From positions 372,023-436,022 of the forward strand of contig BCJJ01000009.1 in NCBI GenBank assembly GCA_039545355.1: a stretch of 64,000 bases of DNA, given 5' to 3'. Positions 46,462 to 56,831 of this stretch are shown here, piece after piece (positions within the stretch are counted from its first letter, which is position 1; each line of letters opens with the position of its first letter). Source of the stretch: Trichosporon coremiiforme (Eukaryota; Basidiomycota; Tremellomycetes; Trichosporonales; Trichosporonaceae). The notes under the pieces are model-generated. The model had not been told where the DNA came from, ran no database searches, and worked only from the letters and a program-made list of their open reading frames with translations. A program made the translations under genes and the position numbers.

Positions 46462-47394
46462 ATGAGCAGCACTAGCAGTCCACGAAGTGCGTCCGGCTTC
46501 GCCACCAGCCTCCAAGTCTTCACAGGAATCGACCAAAGCTACACTGTCCTCGAGTTCTTATCTTCGATCCAAGCAACCGTGCGTGCGCTCCCCGGTCCGC
46601 CACACGCCCACCACATCTCGAACTACCTGCGAGGACGTGCTCTGCTGTGGTTTGCAGCCAAGCACTCTGAGGACAGCTACGACGGTCTGCAGTCTGCGTT
46701 GCTCCAATCTTTCTCCGTCGACTGGTCCACCGGTCTGAGTATCGAACGGCAGTTCCGCCTTCTGCAGCAAGGTTTCGGGACAGTTGACCAGTATGCCGCT
46801 GAGTTCGAGCATCTTGCCAGCTCATGCTCTGAGGATGTCAACGCCGAGTACAACTTGCGGTGGTTTGCGTGGGGACTGCGAAGGGAGGTGAGGGATCTGG
46901 TATTCACGGAGCCGTACGCTTTCTGCTCCTTCGATCGTCTTGTCGCTGTCGCGGAGGACGCGGCGGGGTACCTCCGCCTCGAGTTGAGGGCGCACCCCCG
47001 CGTTCGTGAAGGTATCGTGACTTGCCTGCGTCGGCGATGCAACGAAAGCATGCGTAGGGCGAAGGAGCTGTTCTTTGTTCTGAGGCGCAACCCCGACCTC
47101 TCAAGGATGCCGCAAGGCGGAGACAACGTTTCATTCTCCTTCCAGTCTGTCAGCGAGCCAAGCCTGGCCAAGACACCGGCGCCGATACCGTCGCCCAAGA
47201 CACCGTCCTCAATCCGCGGCCGCCTGAGAAGTTTCACGTCGCACCCCGAGATTGTATCAGACTTCGGCATGGGGGGCATCAGGCGGACTCCAGATGTGCC
47301 CACGGATGCGAGTCCGGGCGGCTCCAATGAATCGACAGGCAGTCCCGCCAAGAGTAGCCCCTCCAAGTCAATTCGGCGCCCACTAGGTCCGTAG
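46462..47394 (+). CDS. retrotransposon Gag-like protein 1 (capsid domain only)
   Basis: A single exon of 310 residues starting in CCACCATG. The core matches the Ty3/gypsy Gag (retrotrans_gag) fold: LRGRALLWFAAKH at about 52-64, LLQSF, then TVDQYAAEFEHLASSC and AEYNLRWFAWGLRREVRDLV at about 131-150. After residue 190 a basic Ser/Pro-rich tail follows (for example RGRLRSF, then SPAKSSPSKSIRRP). No CCHC knuckle, protease, reverse transcriptase or integrase is encoded here or just downstream, and no LTR is visible. First member of a five-gene co-oriented array. An in-frame codon at 46369 would add 31 residues without similarity to the siblings. It may be a domesticated capsid gene; this is inference. 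Confidence 0.85.
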   Translation: MSSTSSPRSASGFATSLQVFTGIDQSYTVLEFLSSIQATVRALPGPPHAHHISNYLRGRALLWFAAKHSEDSYDGLQSALLQSFSVDWSTGLSIERQFRLLQQGFGTVDQYAAEFEHLASSCSEDVNAEYNLRWFAWGLRREVRDLVFTEPYAFCSFDRLVAVAEDAAGYLRLELRAHPRVREGIVTCLRRRCNESMRRAKELFFVLRRNPDLSRMPQGGDNVSFSFQSVSEPSLAKTPAPIPSPKTPSSIRGRLRSFTSHPEIVSDFGMGGIRRTPDVPTDASPGGSNESTGSPAKSSPSKSIRRPLGP

Positions 47395-47647
47395 CGCTGG
47401 AGATGTAAGACGTCATGCCCACCTATGAGCTCCAAGCAACCGTCGCAGTCACTGTGACCCCGAAGCATTCCTTCGGAGCAGACTCACAGAAGCACCTGCT
47501 GTCATACGCGAGTGGTTGACTGCGCCTTACTATGCGCCCCGAGAGCAAGAGGTCAGGCTGATCTGCAAGTTATAATATCTGCCTCCCTCGCCATGGCAGT
47601 GGCGATTCCCTCGCCTCAACGTCTGTCCTCCCAACACTCACTCCACC

Positions 47648-48199
47648 ATGGTTGGTACACCTCGCCCCGCCCCTGCAATGGCCCACCTCTTCTCCGGCGC
47701 CTACACCTACCCGGTGGAGGAGTTTCTCGCCGTCGCCGATGCGTGTATGGCCGCTGCACCAGACTACTACTGCACGCCAGAGCGTAAGCGCGCTTACGTA
47801 GTTGCCGCGTTGACCGGCCGTGCTCGGCTCTGGTTTACGGACTGGGCGAAGCACCACCTCACAGCGAGCTATGAAGGGTTTCGCTCGGCCCTGCTCGAAG
47901 AGTTCCATATTGACGGCGAACCGACCGAGTAGCAGAAGTTCCGTCACTTGACACAGGGTGTCTCGACAGTCACCTGCTATGCGAGCGAGTTCGAGACCGC
48001 CGCGTGCCACAGCATGGAGGAAGTTGAAACGCAGTATAACCGCCTCCGCTTCTCGTACGGTCTCAACCAGCCCATCCGCAGTCAGGTCCTCGAGCGCTTC
48101 GCGTTCTGTCCCACGTTCAAGGATCTTGTCAACGAAGCGAAGCACGTCGAGGAGCATTTCAAGATGCTGCATTCCGATGGCAACGGCAACGTGGCGTAG
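47648..48199 (+). pseudogene. retrotransposon Gag-like gene 2, interrupted by one in-frame TAG
   Basis: The frame opens at CCACCATG (47648), reads 94 codons, meets TAG at 47930-47932 and continues in the same frame for another 88 codons to a TAG at 48197-48199. Both sides align with the other Gag-like proteins. Before the stop come FSGAYTYPVEEFLAVAD, ALTGRARLWFTDWAK and LLEEFHI; after it come FRHLTQG, CYASEFETAACHSMEEVETQYNRL and YGLNQPIRSQVLERFAF. There is only one lesion and no frameshift, so it is either a recent nonsense mutation, an assembly error, or a stop that is read through. The base after the stop is C (TAG CAG), a leaky context in some systems. It lacks the long tail seen in copies 1 and 3. 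Confidence 0.8.
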
Positions 48200-48950
48200 C
48201 TCGATCACTTGGTCAGTCGTTCTGGGTCTCGGCAGCAGTGTAATACTCGAGTTCTAGTAGTGATAGTCAGCAGATCTCCCGTGTAGTTGTGAAGTGTCTG
48301 GATAAGTTGTGCGAGATGTGAATCTGGTCCTGTGTCTGTGCACGTTCATGTCGTCGGCTTGGCGGCGGAGCTCCGAGTCGCTCCTCATGACTCAAGGGTA
48401 TCATGATCATGATCCGTACTCGTCCCAAGTGACAGGCGAGGTACGCCGACAATCCTGCCTTTCCCCTGGGCGTCGCCAGCCATGTCTGCACCGCCTGACC
48501 TCCTTCAGACCTACTTGCGAATCGCATTCCGTTTTTACAAACGTCGCGCACGTTGTGACCCAATTCCACAGGTCGTGACCGAAGGCGCGAGGCGTTCCAG
48601 GCACAATTTGCTCGGTTCAAGGTCCTCGAGAGAGATAACGGATATCGGCGAATTTCGCGTTTCCATTCTTCAAGGCAGTTGGGCGTGTCTTGCGGACGTT
48701 AGCCTTAGATGAGCCGTCTCGGTTGGCCGTGGCGTGGGCCAAGTCCTGTCTGAGGAGCAGGACCCTTGCCTGCGACATGGCTTCAGGCTGTCACAGGGGA
48801 GCATAACAAAAGACCAGGAAGGGAACCTCCTATCATGAATCACGAGGTCCGAGACCTCCCGCCATCGTTGGGTATATGACGAGGCGCCCGCCGACGCGTC
48901 ACTGCTTGCCCCATCTCCTACGACCTACATCGTCAACAGTTCTCCACAAC
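48200..48950. other. intergenic region between Gag-like genes 2 and 3
   Basis: A 751-base spacer, the largest in the array. A short open frame (48482-48712, + strand) has no similarity to Gag. No terminal repeats recognised. Confidence 0.5.
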
Positions 48951-49748
48951 ATGGACCCAGTCGAGCAGCCCGCGCCTCCTCTGGCGCAAACATTCAACGG
49001 CGACTTCTCCTTCCCCGTCGACGAGCTCCTCGTCCTCGTCGAGACCAACACACTCCCGCACAAGTGCTACTACGCGCACACGCCTCACAAAACAGCGTAT
49101 GTCGCGAATGCGCTGACCGGCCGCGCACGGCTGTGGTACGTGCGCTGGGCCGGGGAGAGGGAACACAAAGCGCCAGTATACAACGAGAAGGGGCAGAGTT
49201 TCCAGTTCGCTTGGAAGAGCTACAAGGACAAGCACTATGACACCTTCCGGCGGGACCTGGTTGCTCAGTTCGGCATACCGGAGTTCATCACGCCCCCCTT
49301 TGCGCTCCGGCATCTCACGCAAAATCGCCTGCCGGTGCAGCAGTACGTCAACCGATGGACTGAGCTCGCAAACGCTTGTCTCGAAAATCTCGACTCCGAG
49401 TATAACCGGTACTGGTTCATCTACGGCCTGCGGAAAGAGATCAGAGACCACATGCTTGAGGTGTTTCCATTCTTTAGGACTTTTGCCAAGATCGTGGACG
49501 AGGCAAAAGCAATGGAGAAACACCTCCTGCCCAAGATCGTAGAGAGGGTCGTCGAGCGCGTCGTCGTGCAACAGGTGCCCGCACCGCCTACACCCACTGC
49601 ATCGGCTCCAGCCACTCCAGAGGTGGCGCCCTCACCAGTCGCTCCGCTCGCTCCGTGTGCGCCCTCGACCCCAGTGACGCCTGCCCCTCCCGCTACAGAG
49701 ACGCTGGCCCCGCCCCCGCCGACCGATGAGATCGCCGTCGCGCAGTGA
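48951..49748 (+). CDS. retrotransposon Gag-like protein 3
   Basis: A single-exon protein of 265 residues starting at ACAACATGG. The core reads FNGDFSFPVDELLVLVETN, ALTGRARLWYVRWAG, FRRDLVAQFGIPEF, LPVQQYVNRWTELANAC and SEYNRYWFIYGLRKEIRDHM, in register with the other copies. An insertion of about 18 residues after WAG (EREHKAPVYNEKGQSFQFAW) is not seen in the others. A short Val/Arg-rich segment (VERVVERVVVQQV) precedes a Pro/Ala/Thr-rich tail of about 55 residues. No nucleic-acid-binding knuckle. The intact frame and clean core suggest it has been under selection or is recent. Confidence 0.85.
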   Translation: MDPVEQPAPPLAQTFNGDFSFPVDELLVLVETNTLPHKCYYAHTPHKTAYVANALTGRARLWYVRWAGEREHKAPVYNEKGQSFQFAWKSYKDKHYDTFRRDLVAQFGIPEFITPPFALRHLTQNRLPVQQYVNRWTELANACLENLDSEYNRYWFIYGLRKEIRDHMLEVFPFFRTFAKIVDEAKAMEKHLLPKIVERVVERVVVQQVPAPPTPTASAPATPEVAPSPVAPLAPCAPSTPVTPAPPATETLAPPPPTDEIAVAQ

Positions 49749-49968
49749 AGATGTAGTTCTCCATAGCCCTATGCTGTTGTATAGTATATCTGTCATGTCA
49801 GAGCACTCTGAAACGCTGATGGTCATGGCAGCTGGAGTCTGATGTCAGTGGTCCGTCATGGCGCGTTTCCCGCAACCGACGGGGGGCGCCAGTGATAGCA
49901 TCAGCGCTACTTATCACCCACTTCACGACATCATCGTGCCCCGCCCTCTTGAGCGTTACCCTGCGACC

Positions 49969-50801
49969 ATGTTCGCCAACGTCCCACTGAAGGTGCTGGT
50001 GCCATACCGCTCCCATACCAGCCCGCCAACCAAGCTCCGTCTCCGTTTCTCAGGCGACCTCTCGCTGGACATCACGACCTTCTTGAGAGTAGCCGAAGCC
50101 GACATGTCCCGGTACCCGTTCTACTTCAGCTACGTTCTTCTGCGGGTGCACTTCCTGCGTCTCTCGTGCGAGGGCCGGGGTGCGCTCTGGGTCGACCGAT
50201 TCCTTGGCTCCGGCACTCTTCCGCCATCGCTGCGCTCCCCACTCCCCAACGAGAGCATTGCGGAGTGGATGGCAGCCAACGACGCAGCCTGGGCCGGATT
50301 CCGTGAAGACATGACCGACTTTTTCAAGGACGGCTCGCAAGCAACTCTGAGGGGATTCGAGCAGACGGGCAGCGTGGCGCAGTACGTCCTGTGATGGAGG
50401 GATATGGCCGAGGACGCAGAGGTGCCTGTTGATTCGTCATTCAACACCGCTGGTTCATTTGGGGCTTGAAGCCTGCCATTCGTGCACGGTTCACGCAGGC
50501 GGACTGGTGGTCCGCTAATCTCGAGCATGTTGTGGACGTCGCGCAGAGGGCGGAGAGGGACCTGAACCGTGCCCAGAGACCGAACACCTTCCATGCTAGC
50601 CCGAGTCGACGGAGGAGCCGCCTCAGCAGCGAACCGGCGCTCAGCGGGCTGCCATCTCCCATTCCCGAGAACACATGGGACCAAGGTGGATCGGGGGGTA
50701 GAAGGAGGAGGGCGACGGACCTCACGTACCGCCTTCGATCGAGCGAGAGTGCACAGTGGGCACCATTTTACGACCGACAAATCGGGAGTCTATTGCGATA
50801 G
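49969..50801 (+). pseudogene. retrotransposon Gag-like gene 4, decaying copy
   Basis: The frame from ACCATG at 49969 reads through FSGDLSLDITTFLRVAEADM, EGRGALWVDRF and REDMTDFF to GSVAQYVL and then hits TGA (50392-50394). The expected continuation follows directly in the same frame (WRDMAEDAEVPVDSSFN). A missing base near 50440-50451 then shifts the frame to WFIWGLKPAIRARF, equivalent to the YGL segment of the siblings. The second frame runs to a stop at 50799-50801 with no further similarity. Two lesions mark it as a pseudogene. Its core is more diverged than that of copies 3 and 5. Confidence 0.75.
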
Positions 50802-51116
50802 AAGAGACCACAAAAGATGTCGATGTGCTCATGTCCCCTCAGGTGACGGCCAGCCAAGAACAGCCAGGAGATCTCCCAGCGGGCGACAGATCGCGCAGCG
50901 AGTCGCACTGCCGCCCCATGTAGACGCGTATGCAGTGCAGATTCTTGAGCGTCAGCACCTGTGTGTTTGCTTCCCACGGCGTGCACCTGTTGTGAGCTGT
51001 CCATCTACTCTCTCGCACAACTACCCCTATCGCCCGTCACTCGGCCATCACTCGTCCTTCGCTTCACTCATCACCCCAACCTCAGCTCGCTCAGCTCGCT
51101 CGGCCGCGAGTCGACC

Positions 51117-51722
51117 ATGGCACCGCTCAACCTCCTCCCCGCCGTGCCGCTGCAGCACCCCTTTAGCGGTTCCTTCGCCTACCCCGCCGAGGACTTCATC
51201 GCCCTAGCCGAGACGAACATGAAGCCCCACCCGACGTTCTTCAACGCGGACGATAGGCGCCGGATCATCTACTGCGTGAACGCCTTCACTGGTCGCGCGC
51301 GTCTGTGGTACTTTGAGTGGGCGCGGCGCAAGGCCAACGACCACCAACGTCCGCCTGACTGGTACTCCGTGTTCAAGGACGACTTTCTCGAGCAGTTCTG
51401 CATCCCCAAGATCAAGACGCATGACTGGCTCCTCCGCCAGCTCGTGCATGAGACGACTGTGGGCAGCTATGCCGAGATGTTCCACAAGACGGCCCTCGCT
51501 TGCAAGGAAGACGTCGATAGCCAGTATAATCGCCTTTGGTGGGTTTATGGCCTCCGTGGACCCCTGCAGGCGAAGATCCTCGATGTTTTCCCCCTGCTTG
51601 ATACTTATGCCGAACTCGTCGAGGCTTCGGCGGACCATGAACGGTTCATGCTCGCTGGAGGCGATGCCCCAAGGACCGAGCGAAACGGGAGCCTTCCTGT
51701 CATCACGATGTCGCACCACTAG
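51117..51722 (+). CDS. retrotransposon Gag-like protein 5
   Basis: A single exon of 201 residues starting at GACCATGG. The core is FSGSFAYPAEDFIALAETNM, AFTGRARLWYFEWARRK, FLEQFCIPK, TVGSYAEMFHKTALAC and SQYNRLWWVYGLRGPLQAKIL. It ends shortly after the capsid-like core with no long tail, which makes it the minimal intact version of the family. No zinc knuckle or pol follows. It is the last gene of the array; the next gene is ATP19 on the other strand. Confidence 0.85.
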   Translation: MAPLNLLPAVPLQHPFSGSFAYPAEDFIALAETNMKPHPTFFNADDRRRIIYCVNAFTGRARLWYFEWARRKANDHQRPPDWYSVFKDDFLEQFCIPKIKTHDWLLRQLVHETTVGSYAEMFHKTALACKEDVDSQYNRLWWVYGLRGPLQAKILDVFPLLDTYAELVEASADHERFMLAGGDAPRTERNGSLPVITMSHH

Positions 51723-52051
51723 GTCGCTGGATCAGTAGTCATCAGTTCGCACGCACAATGAAGCCTCTACCGTTCTACTCATGCATATTCTACCTATGCT
51801 TAGTGCTTTCCGTCGTCTCCCTTCTCCTCGGCAGCGGCGACGAACTGGCGAATGCTACTGGGTCAGCCATGATCCTAACAGATGCGCAGGTAGCTGGAGC
51901 AAAGAGACTGGTCTCAAGACCGAGCCTGACTCCTTTCGCAAACGCTCGACGGGACCGAACTATCTCCATCGCTGCGTGCGACGTGTGCGTCGCTCCGTCG
52001 AACGTCCTTCAGGAACCGACTGCTTGCGCGTCCTTCCCTCCACGAAAACAC
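51723..52051. other. convergent intergenic region at the 3' end of the Gag array
   Basis: Between Gag-like gene 5 and ATP19. No LTR or tRNA target site is evident. Confidence 0.5.
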
Positions 52052-52722
52052 TCACAAGTCGTCCTCCTCCTTGTTGCCGGTGTTGATCGAGGTGTCGTCC
52101 TTGGCGGCGGGGGGAGCGGCCTGCTCCTTCTTGTCGCCACCCTTGGAGGCAAGAGCAATGCCGATGGTCGAGAAGATGGTGCCGAGGGCACTGCGGGTCA
52201 GCTTGCGGGGTAGAGGAAAGCTTGGCGCTTGAGTGAGGTTCCCCGCTATTTCGACGTTCATGTTTCACGGTTCTGTTGTTGACATGGGCGTTGCAGAGCT
52301 CGCACAGCGATTCTCGATGATCGGACAGTGATGCAAACTGCGGTTTCGAGGTTTGCAGTGGTCGCCAAGGTGCACGTCGGCTCGCTGGCTGTGTCGGCTG
52401 GGATTGGCGAGTTGGTCGGAATCGGCACAAGCCGTTCTTCCGCTCTTCCGTAGCTCCCACACCTCCCAGAACAGCACCGCCGCACTCGCCACATCGTCCT
52501 CATCACCCACAAATCCGTCTGCATCGTTCCGCGTTGCTTCGTCGTCAAGTGTCGCTGGGTTGTCGTTGTCGGGACCATGATCCAATGAAACTTCGGAATA
52601 GCCGGAGAAACCCTCCCTCCACCGGGTTTTCGAACTCACATGTACTCGTTCTGTATGTTAGCTCTGCTTCAGCCTAGTTATGAGCTTACCTTGATGGCGC
52701 GGCCGGCGATAGTGTACGACAT
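52052..52722 (-). CDS. ATP19: mitochondrial F1Fo-ATP synthase subunit k
   Basis: Three exons, 52722-52690, micro-exon 52650-52640 (11 nt) and 52190-52052, give 60 residues: MSYTIAGRAIK, then NEY, then IALGTIFSTIGIALASKGG followed by a charged tail ending EEDDL. The short N-terminus with an amphipathic start, one hydrophobic segment next to an ALGT motif, and the small size match fungal Atp19, an accessory subunit of the dimeric ATP synthase in the inner membrane. The second intron (52191-52639) is 449 nt, far longer than its neighbours, and contains an open minus-strand frame of 124 codons (52639-52265) of no known family. It is head-to-head with uL16m, 266 bases apart. Identification rests on a short protein, so moderate confidence. 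Confidence 0.75.
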
Positions 52723-52988
52723 TTTTGGTGAGGGTATCGATGCTTGACCAGAGGTAGCGTTGAGCGAGATGGCAACGACGACGCAGGGTGCGGTGCCGGG
52801 CCAGCGCCCAGTCGCCAGGCAGGAGCGAGGAGCGTGAGCGAGAGCGGGCGGAAGTGCAAAAGTCCGAGTATCGCCGAGCGAGGCGTCCCTTCGCTGCATG
52901 CCTCCACCTCCGTAAAAGTCCAGTTTCACCCTGCTAAGCACATAGCACACCTAGACCTAGACACCAGCATCGACTCCCAACAACAACG

Positions 52989-53770
52989 ATGCTCGGCCTC
53001 TTCCGCTCAGCACTCACCGGCCTCGGCGCCCCCGCCGTCCGCACCGCCGGCCCGTCACGCGCCCAGCTCGCCCATCCCCTCCCCGCCGGAACGCAGGCGC
53101 GATTCCGCGGCTCCCAGCTCATGCCCAGGAGGATCAAGTGGAAGAAGAGTGCCAAGGGACGACCGGCCCTCCCGACTGTGCGTACGCTGGCAGACTCTCG
53201 CGCGCTATAGCTGACATCCAGGGCGGTTCCGTGAAGGGCACGACGCTGCAGTACGGCGGTTTCGGTATCCGTCTGCTGGAGCAGGTTCGTCTGACGGCTG
53301 CGCAGCTCAAGTCGGCCCAGGCGGCGCTGAAGCGCAAGATCAAGCCCGTCAAGGGCGCCGAGGTGCACCTGCGTGTCTTCCCCGACATCCCCGTGTGCGT
53401 CAAGGGCAACGAGACGCGTATGGGCAAGGGCAAGGGCACGTTCGAGTACTGGGCGTGCCGCGTGCCGGCCGGTCGTGTCGTTTTCGAGATTGCGGGCGGC
53501 GGTATCCGCGAGGAGATCGCGAAGCAGGCCCTCAAGCTCGCCCAGGTCAAGATGCCGGTGCAGACCGAGTTCATCTCGACGTCCACCCCGCGCCGCCTCG
53601 GAAACCTCGTTGGCGACTTTGACCGCCCCCCTGCGGCCCAGAAGACGGTTCGCGGACCCCAGATCTCCACCCCGGGCACTCAGAGCCAGAACGCCCTCGA
53701 GGCCAAGGCTGCCGCTGAGGCTCGGGCTAAGATTGAGCAGGAGGAGGCTGCCAAGATTGCCCGCGTTTAA
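52989..53770 (+). CDS. MRPL16: mitochondrial large-subunit ribosomal protein uL16m
   Basis: Exons 52989-53177 and 53222-53770 (intron 44 nt, branch GCTGAC) give 245 residues. An Arg-rich presequence precedes the L16 domain: [68 protein letters not shown] and [20 protein letters not shown]. These are the L16 signatures that contact the peptidyl transferase centre. A charged Ala/Glu-rich C-terminal extension (from about residue 205) follows. It shares a 266-base divergent promoter region with ATP19. Confidence 0.95.
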
Positions 53771-54032
53771 GCGAGCGAGCGAGCGAACGCAGCGAGCGCG
53801 AGTGTTAGCGGGAGCGTCGCCCATGAGTAAGCTCCCTCTCCCTCGGCAGCTCAACAAACGTCTAGACCGACACATCATTAGGTTTTTGTAACATTATGCA
53901 TTCTGCACACACAACTGAAAAACTACTGAGATACAACTGGAAGCACTGATTTGATTTTGGGTGTGGGAGGTCGGGCGCGTGGCGCTCGACACCAGCTAGC
54001 TACGGGACGTCATAGGCAGTAGCCAGTGCCCG

Positions 54033-56216
54033 CTACATACTCGCCTCGAGCGCCTCCTTGTCGACCCAATCCTCGAGCCGCTCCAGCCCGTTCTTGCCCA
54101 ACCCCTTCCACTCATGTTTGGCAATGGATCCTCCACGGCGATATCCTGCGTTCATATCCCAGCATGTCGACATGAGAGTGGGTTCCTGGCTGTGCCAGGC
54201 TACGTCTCGGACAACACGCTGCCGTGTATCATAGTACGGGTCCTCGACCCTGGACGCTGGCGGGGGCTCGGGGGCGGAGGGGTCGGTATATCGCTCGGCA
54301 CCGATGTGTCGGAGTGGTTGGGAAAGTGCGCGGTCGAGGACGTGCACGACCCGCCCATCCAGACTCCAGATATGGATGCGCCCATCACTGCTGCCAGAAA
54401 AGACGTAACTTTGTCCCGTCGTCTGAGCAGGGGAGAAGTGACACCGGATCAGCGTCCGCTCGACACTGTGGCCGCGATAGGTCATGACGGAACAGTCCCT
54501 CGGATGCGCCGCATACTCAGGCGACTGGTACCCGCCATGCCGGTAGTCGTACCCCGGTTTGCCGTATTCCTGTACCGCGTCCGGCTCATCCGCAAACTCG
54601 CCCCAGGACCGCATCTTCCGCAGATCGTATAGGCGACAAGCCTGGTCCTTCGAGTTGGCGAGCACGTACCGCCCATCGCCCTTTGGGGCGGTGTACGTGA
54701 TGCCCTCGGTCGCGCCAACGAGCACGCCAGAGGGCGTCTGCGAGGAGTTCAAGGAGCGGCGGTCCCAGATCTTGACGTAGCCGTCGTCACTGCCCGAGAC
54801 GAGGATGTTGGTGGAGGATTCGTCCGCGAAACAGACCGCGTTCACGTCGTCCCGGTGTCCTTGGACGCAGAGGGAGCGCCGGTCGCTCTCAATGTCGTAC
54901 ACCATGATATTTCCCCGCGAAGCGCCGGCGACGATCTCCTTCCCGTCCGCGCTGAAACGAATACTCCACAAGCCAAAGCTCTCAAAGCCGTACCGCCGCG
55001 TGCGGTCGTGGAAGTCGAGCAGGGTCTGCTCGTTGTCGCCCGCCTCCGTACTCAGCATGTACACGTGCGGCGTAATGGAGGAGTAGATCATGCGCTTTCC
55101 AGCGCGGTCGGCGTCCGCATCTGTGATCGTCCATTGACCCTCGATCCCTTGCGTCGTCTTGATGCGGGAGAGCGAAGTTTCTTCCCGCGGCGCATGGATT
55201 GGCGCGGTCCCGCCCCAGCGCATGAAGGTGTCCTCGTCCTCCGAGTCGGACTCGAACTGCACCAGACTCGACAGCACACCTGCCGATCCCCGCTCTTGTC
55301 GTCGGGGTCTGCGTTCCGGCTCGGCCTCGGGCGCGCGCCGGCCCCACGACTGCGTAGAGTACATGTGCAGCGTGAAGTATTGTGTCGCGGAATCTGGGAG
55401 TCAGCTGCCGCAGTGCCAAGACGGCATACAGAAGATGGAGTCGTTGGGGCCGCAGAATTGCCCAACATAGGGGACGCAGGGATACCGCGCCACAATCGTG
55501 CCGCTCGTATTCGGGATGACGGGGTGGTCGAGTTCCCTTGAGGCGTGCGCGTACATGTAGTTCCGGGGCAGATGCTGGTAATAGTGTCGCTCGCTTGGCC
55601 GCTTTCTCCTCTTCTTCGCTGGAGCCGCAAGCTTTTGCTCTTCCTCGCTGTCCTTCCGCCTGTGTTTCCGGACCCGGGTGTCTTCCCTCTCGACAACGGG
55701 GGGCGGGGCAGAGTACACCCATGGCCCAACTGGGCCGAACTCCCCACTGCGAAGGAGGGCGAGGCCACGCGGGTCAGGCTCAGTCTGGACCTTCCACCAC
55801 CGCCGCGGCTTCCGTCTCCGGGGCTGGGATATCTGCGTGTGCCGCATCAGTTGCCGGACGAGGGTAATGCGATGGTCTTCAGGCATGTTGGACGCCGAGT
55901 TGATTAGAGCCGCCAACTCCAACAATCTCACAGGCGTGTAGTCGTACGTCCCTCCCTCACTCTCCTCGTCTCCGTCGTCCTCGTCCTCGACGTCGAGACG
56001 GGTATGCGTGACATAAGTGCCGGGGATGGCGAGATCGTCCATATCGTACTCGTCAATGTCGTCTTCGTCGAGCTCATCGACGTCGTCGTCTTCCAAGGCC
56101 CACAGTTCGGCCGCGTCGTCTGCATACTCGGCAAAGTCGTCGTCCTCGTCATAGCCCGGGATGTAGTCGGGGTCAAAGTCGTCGTCAAAGGGGTCGTCCT
56201 CGGGCCAGCCGGACAT
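54033..56216 (-). CDS. WD40 protein of the DCAF11/WDR23 (LEC14B) group
   Basis: Exons 56216-55430 and 55393-54033 (36-nt intron) give 715 residues. The first 100 or so residues are very acidic (Asp/Glu runs), followed by LLELAALINSASNMPEDHR and a basic patch (KKRRKRPSERHYY). The WD40 region starts at about 245 (NDSIFYSATQYFTLHMY) and includes GQWTITDADAD, RRYGFESFGLWSIRFSADGKEIVAGAS, VYDIESDRRSL, HRDDVNAVCFADES, ILVSGSDDGYVKIWDRR and VFSGSSDGRIHIWSLDGRVV. In animals DCAF11 is a substrate receptor of CUL4-DDB1 ubiquitin ligases; that role here is inferred. The ATG at 56216 is chosen; one 12 codons upstream (56252) is in frame. Confidence 0.9.
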
Positions 56217-56831
56217 GGTGTGCAGAGTGGATGGGCAGGGTGACTTGCGCAAGCGAGACGAAGATACGATGTGTAATCGATCTCCGACTTAGTCACGAGG
56301 TTACAGGACTACCGGAGATCGCCGAGGTCTCCATCTTCACTACCTTTGGCCATCACTGGGAGGACAGACGGGACATGCCGCAGCAACCTCGGAACGTCAC
56401 ACTCTCCGGTACGGGGAGAGCTGATACGTAGCCCAATGGCTCCTGACTGCAGCAGAGCGACAGGCGTCAGCCTCGCAGCCTCTTTGAAAGCTGTGGCTGC
56501 TATGGTGGCTATGGTGGGGTGGGGTTGGGATGGACGAAGACCAGCCAGCTATTTCAGATGGCGCCCATGACGTCAGTTTAGATATTCTTAGGCACTTCTT
56601 CTTCCACGCTCCTCACGGCAAACGTCAAGCGCCTGTCCAGCGAACACATGTCAGAGCGGAAGTTGCGAGGCGCGGTATGCAGATGCCAGCAACGCGTCAC
56701 TGGCCAGTGACAGATCGTCATGGCATGCACGCTGGCAGGTTCACAGGCAGCTGGCTATAAGACTGCCGGCAGCTACGTGTCCAACCCCCTCCCTCTCCAC
56801 TCTATTCTCATACTCGAGCAACTCAGGAATC
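56217..56831. other. divergent promoter region, DCAF11-like to GAD
   Basis: Shared upstream region of two divergent genes. Contains short GGTGGCTATGGT-type repeats near 56500 and no coding feature. Confidence 0.5.

Noticed and set aside
46462..51722. Intact LTR retrotransposon
   Set aside because: No protease, reverse transcriptase, RNase H or integrase motif, and no long terminal repeats seen on either side of any copy.
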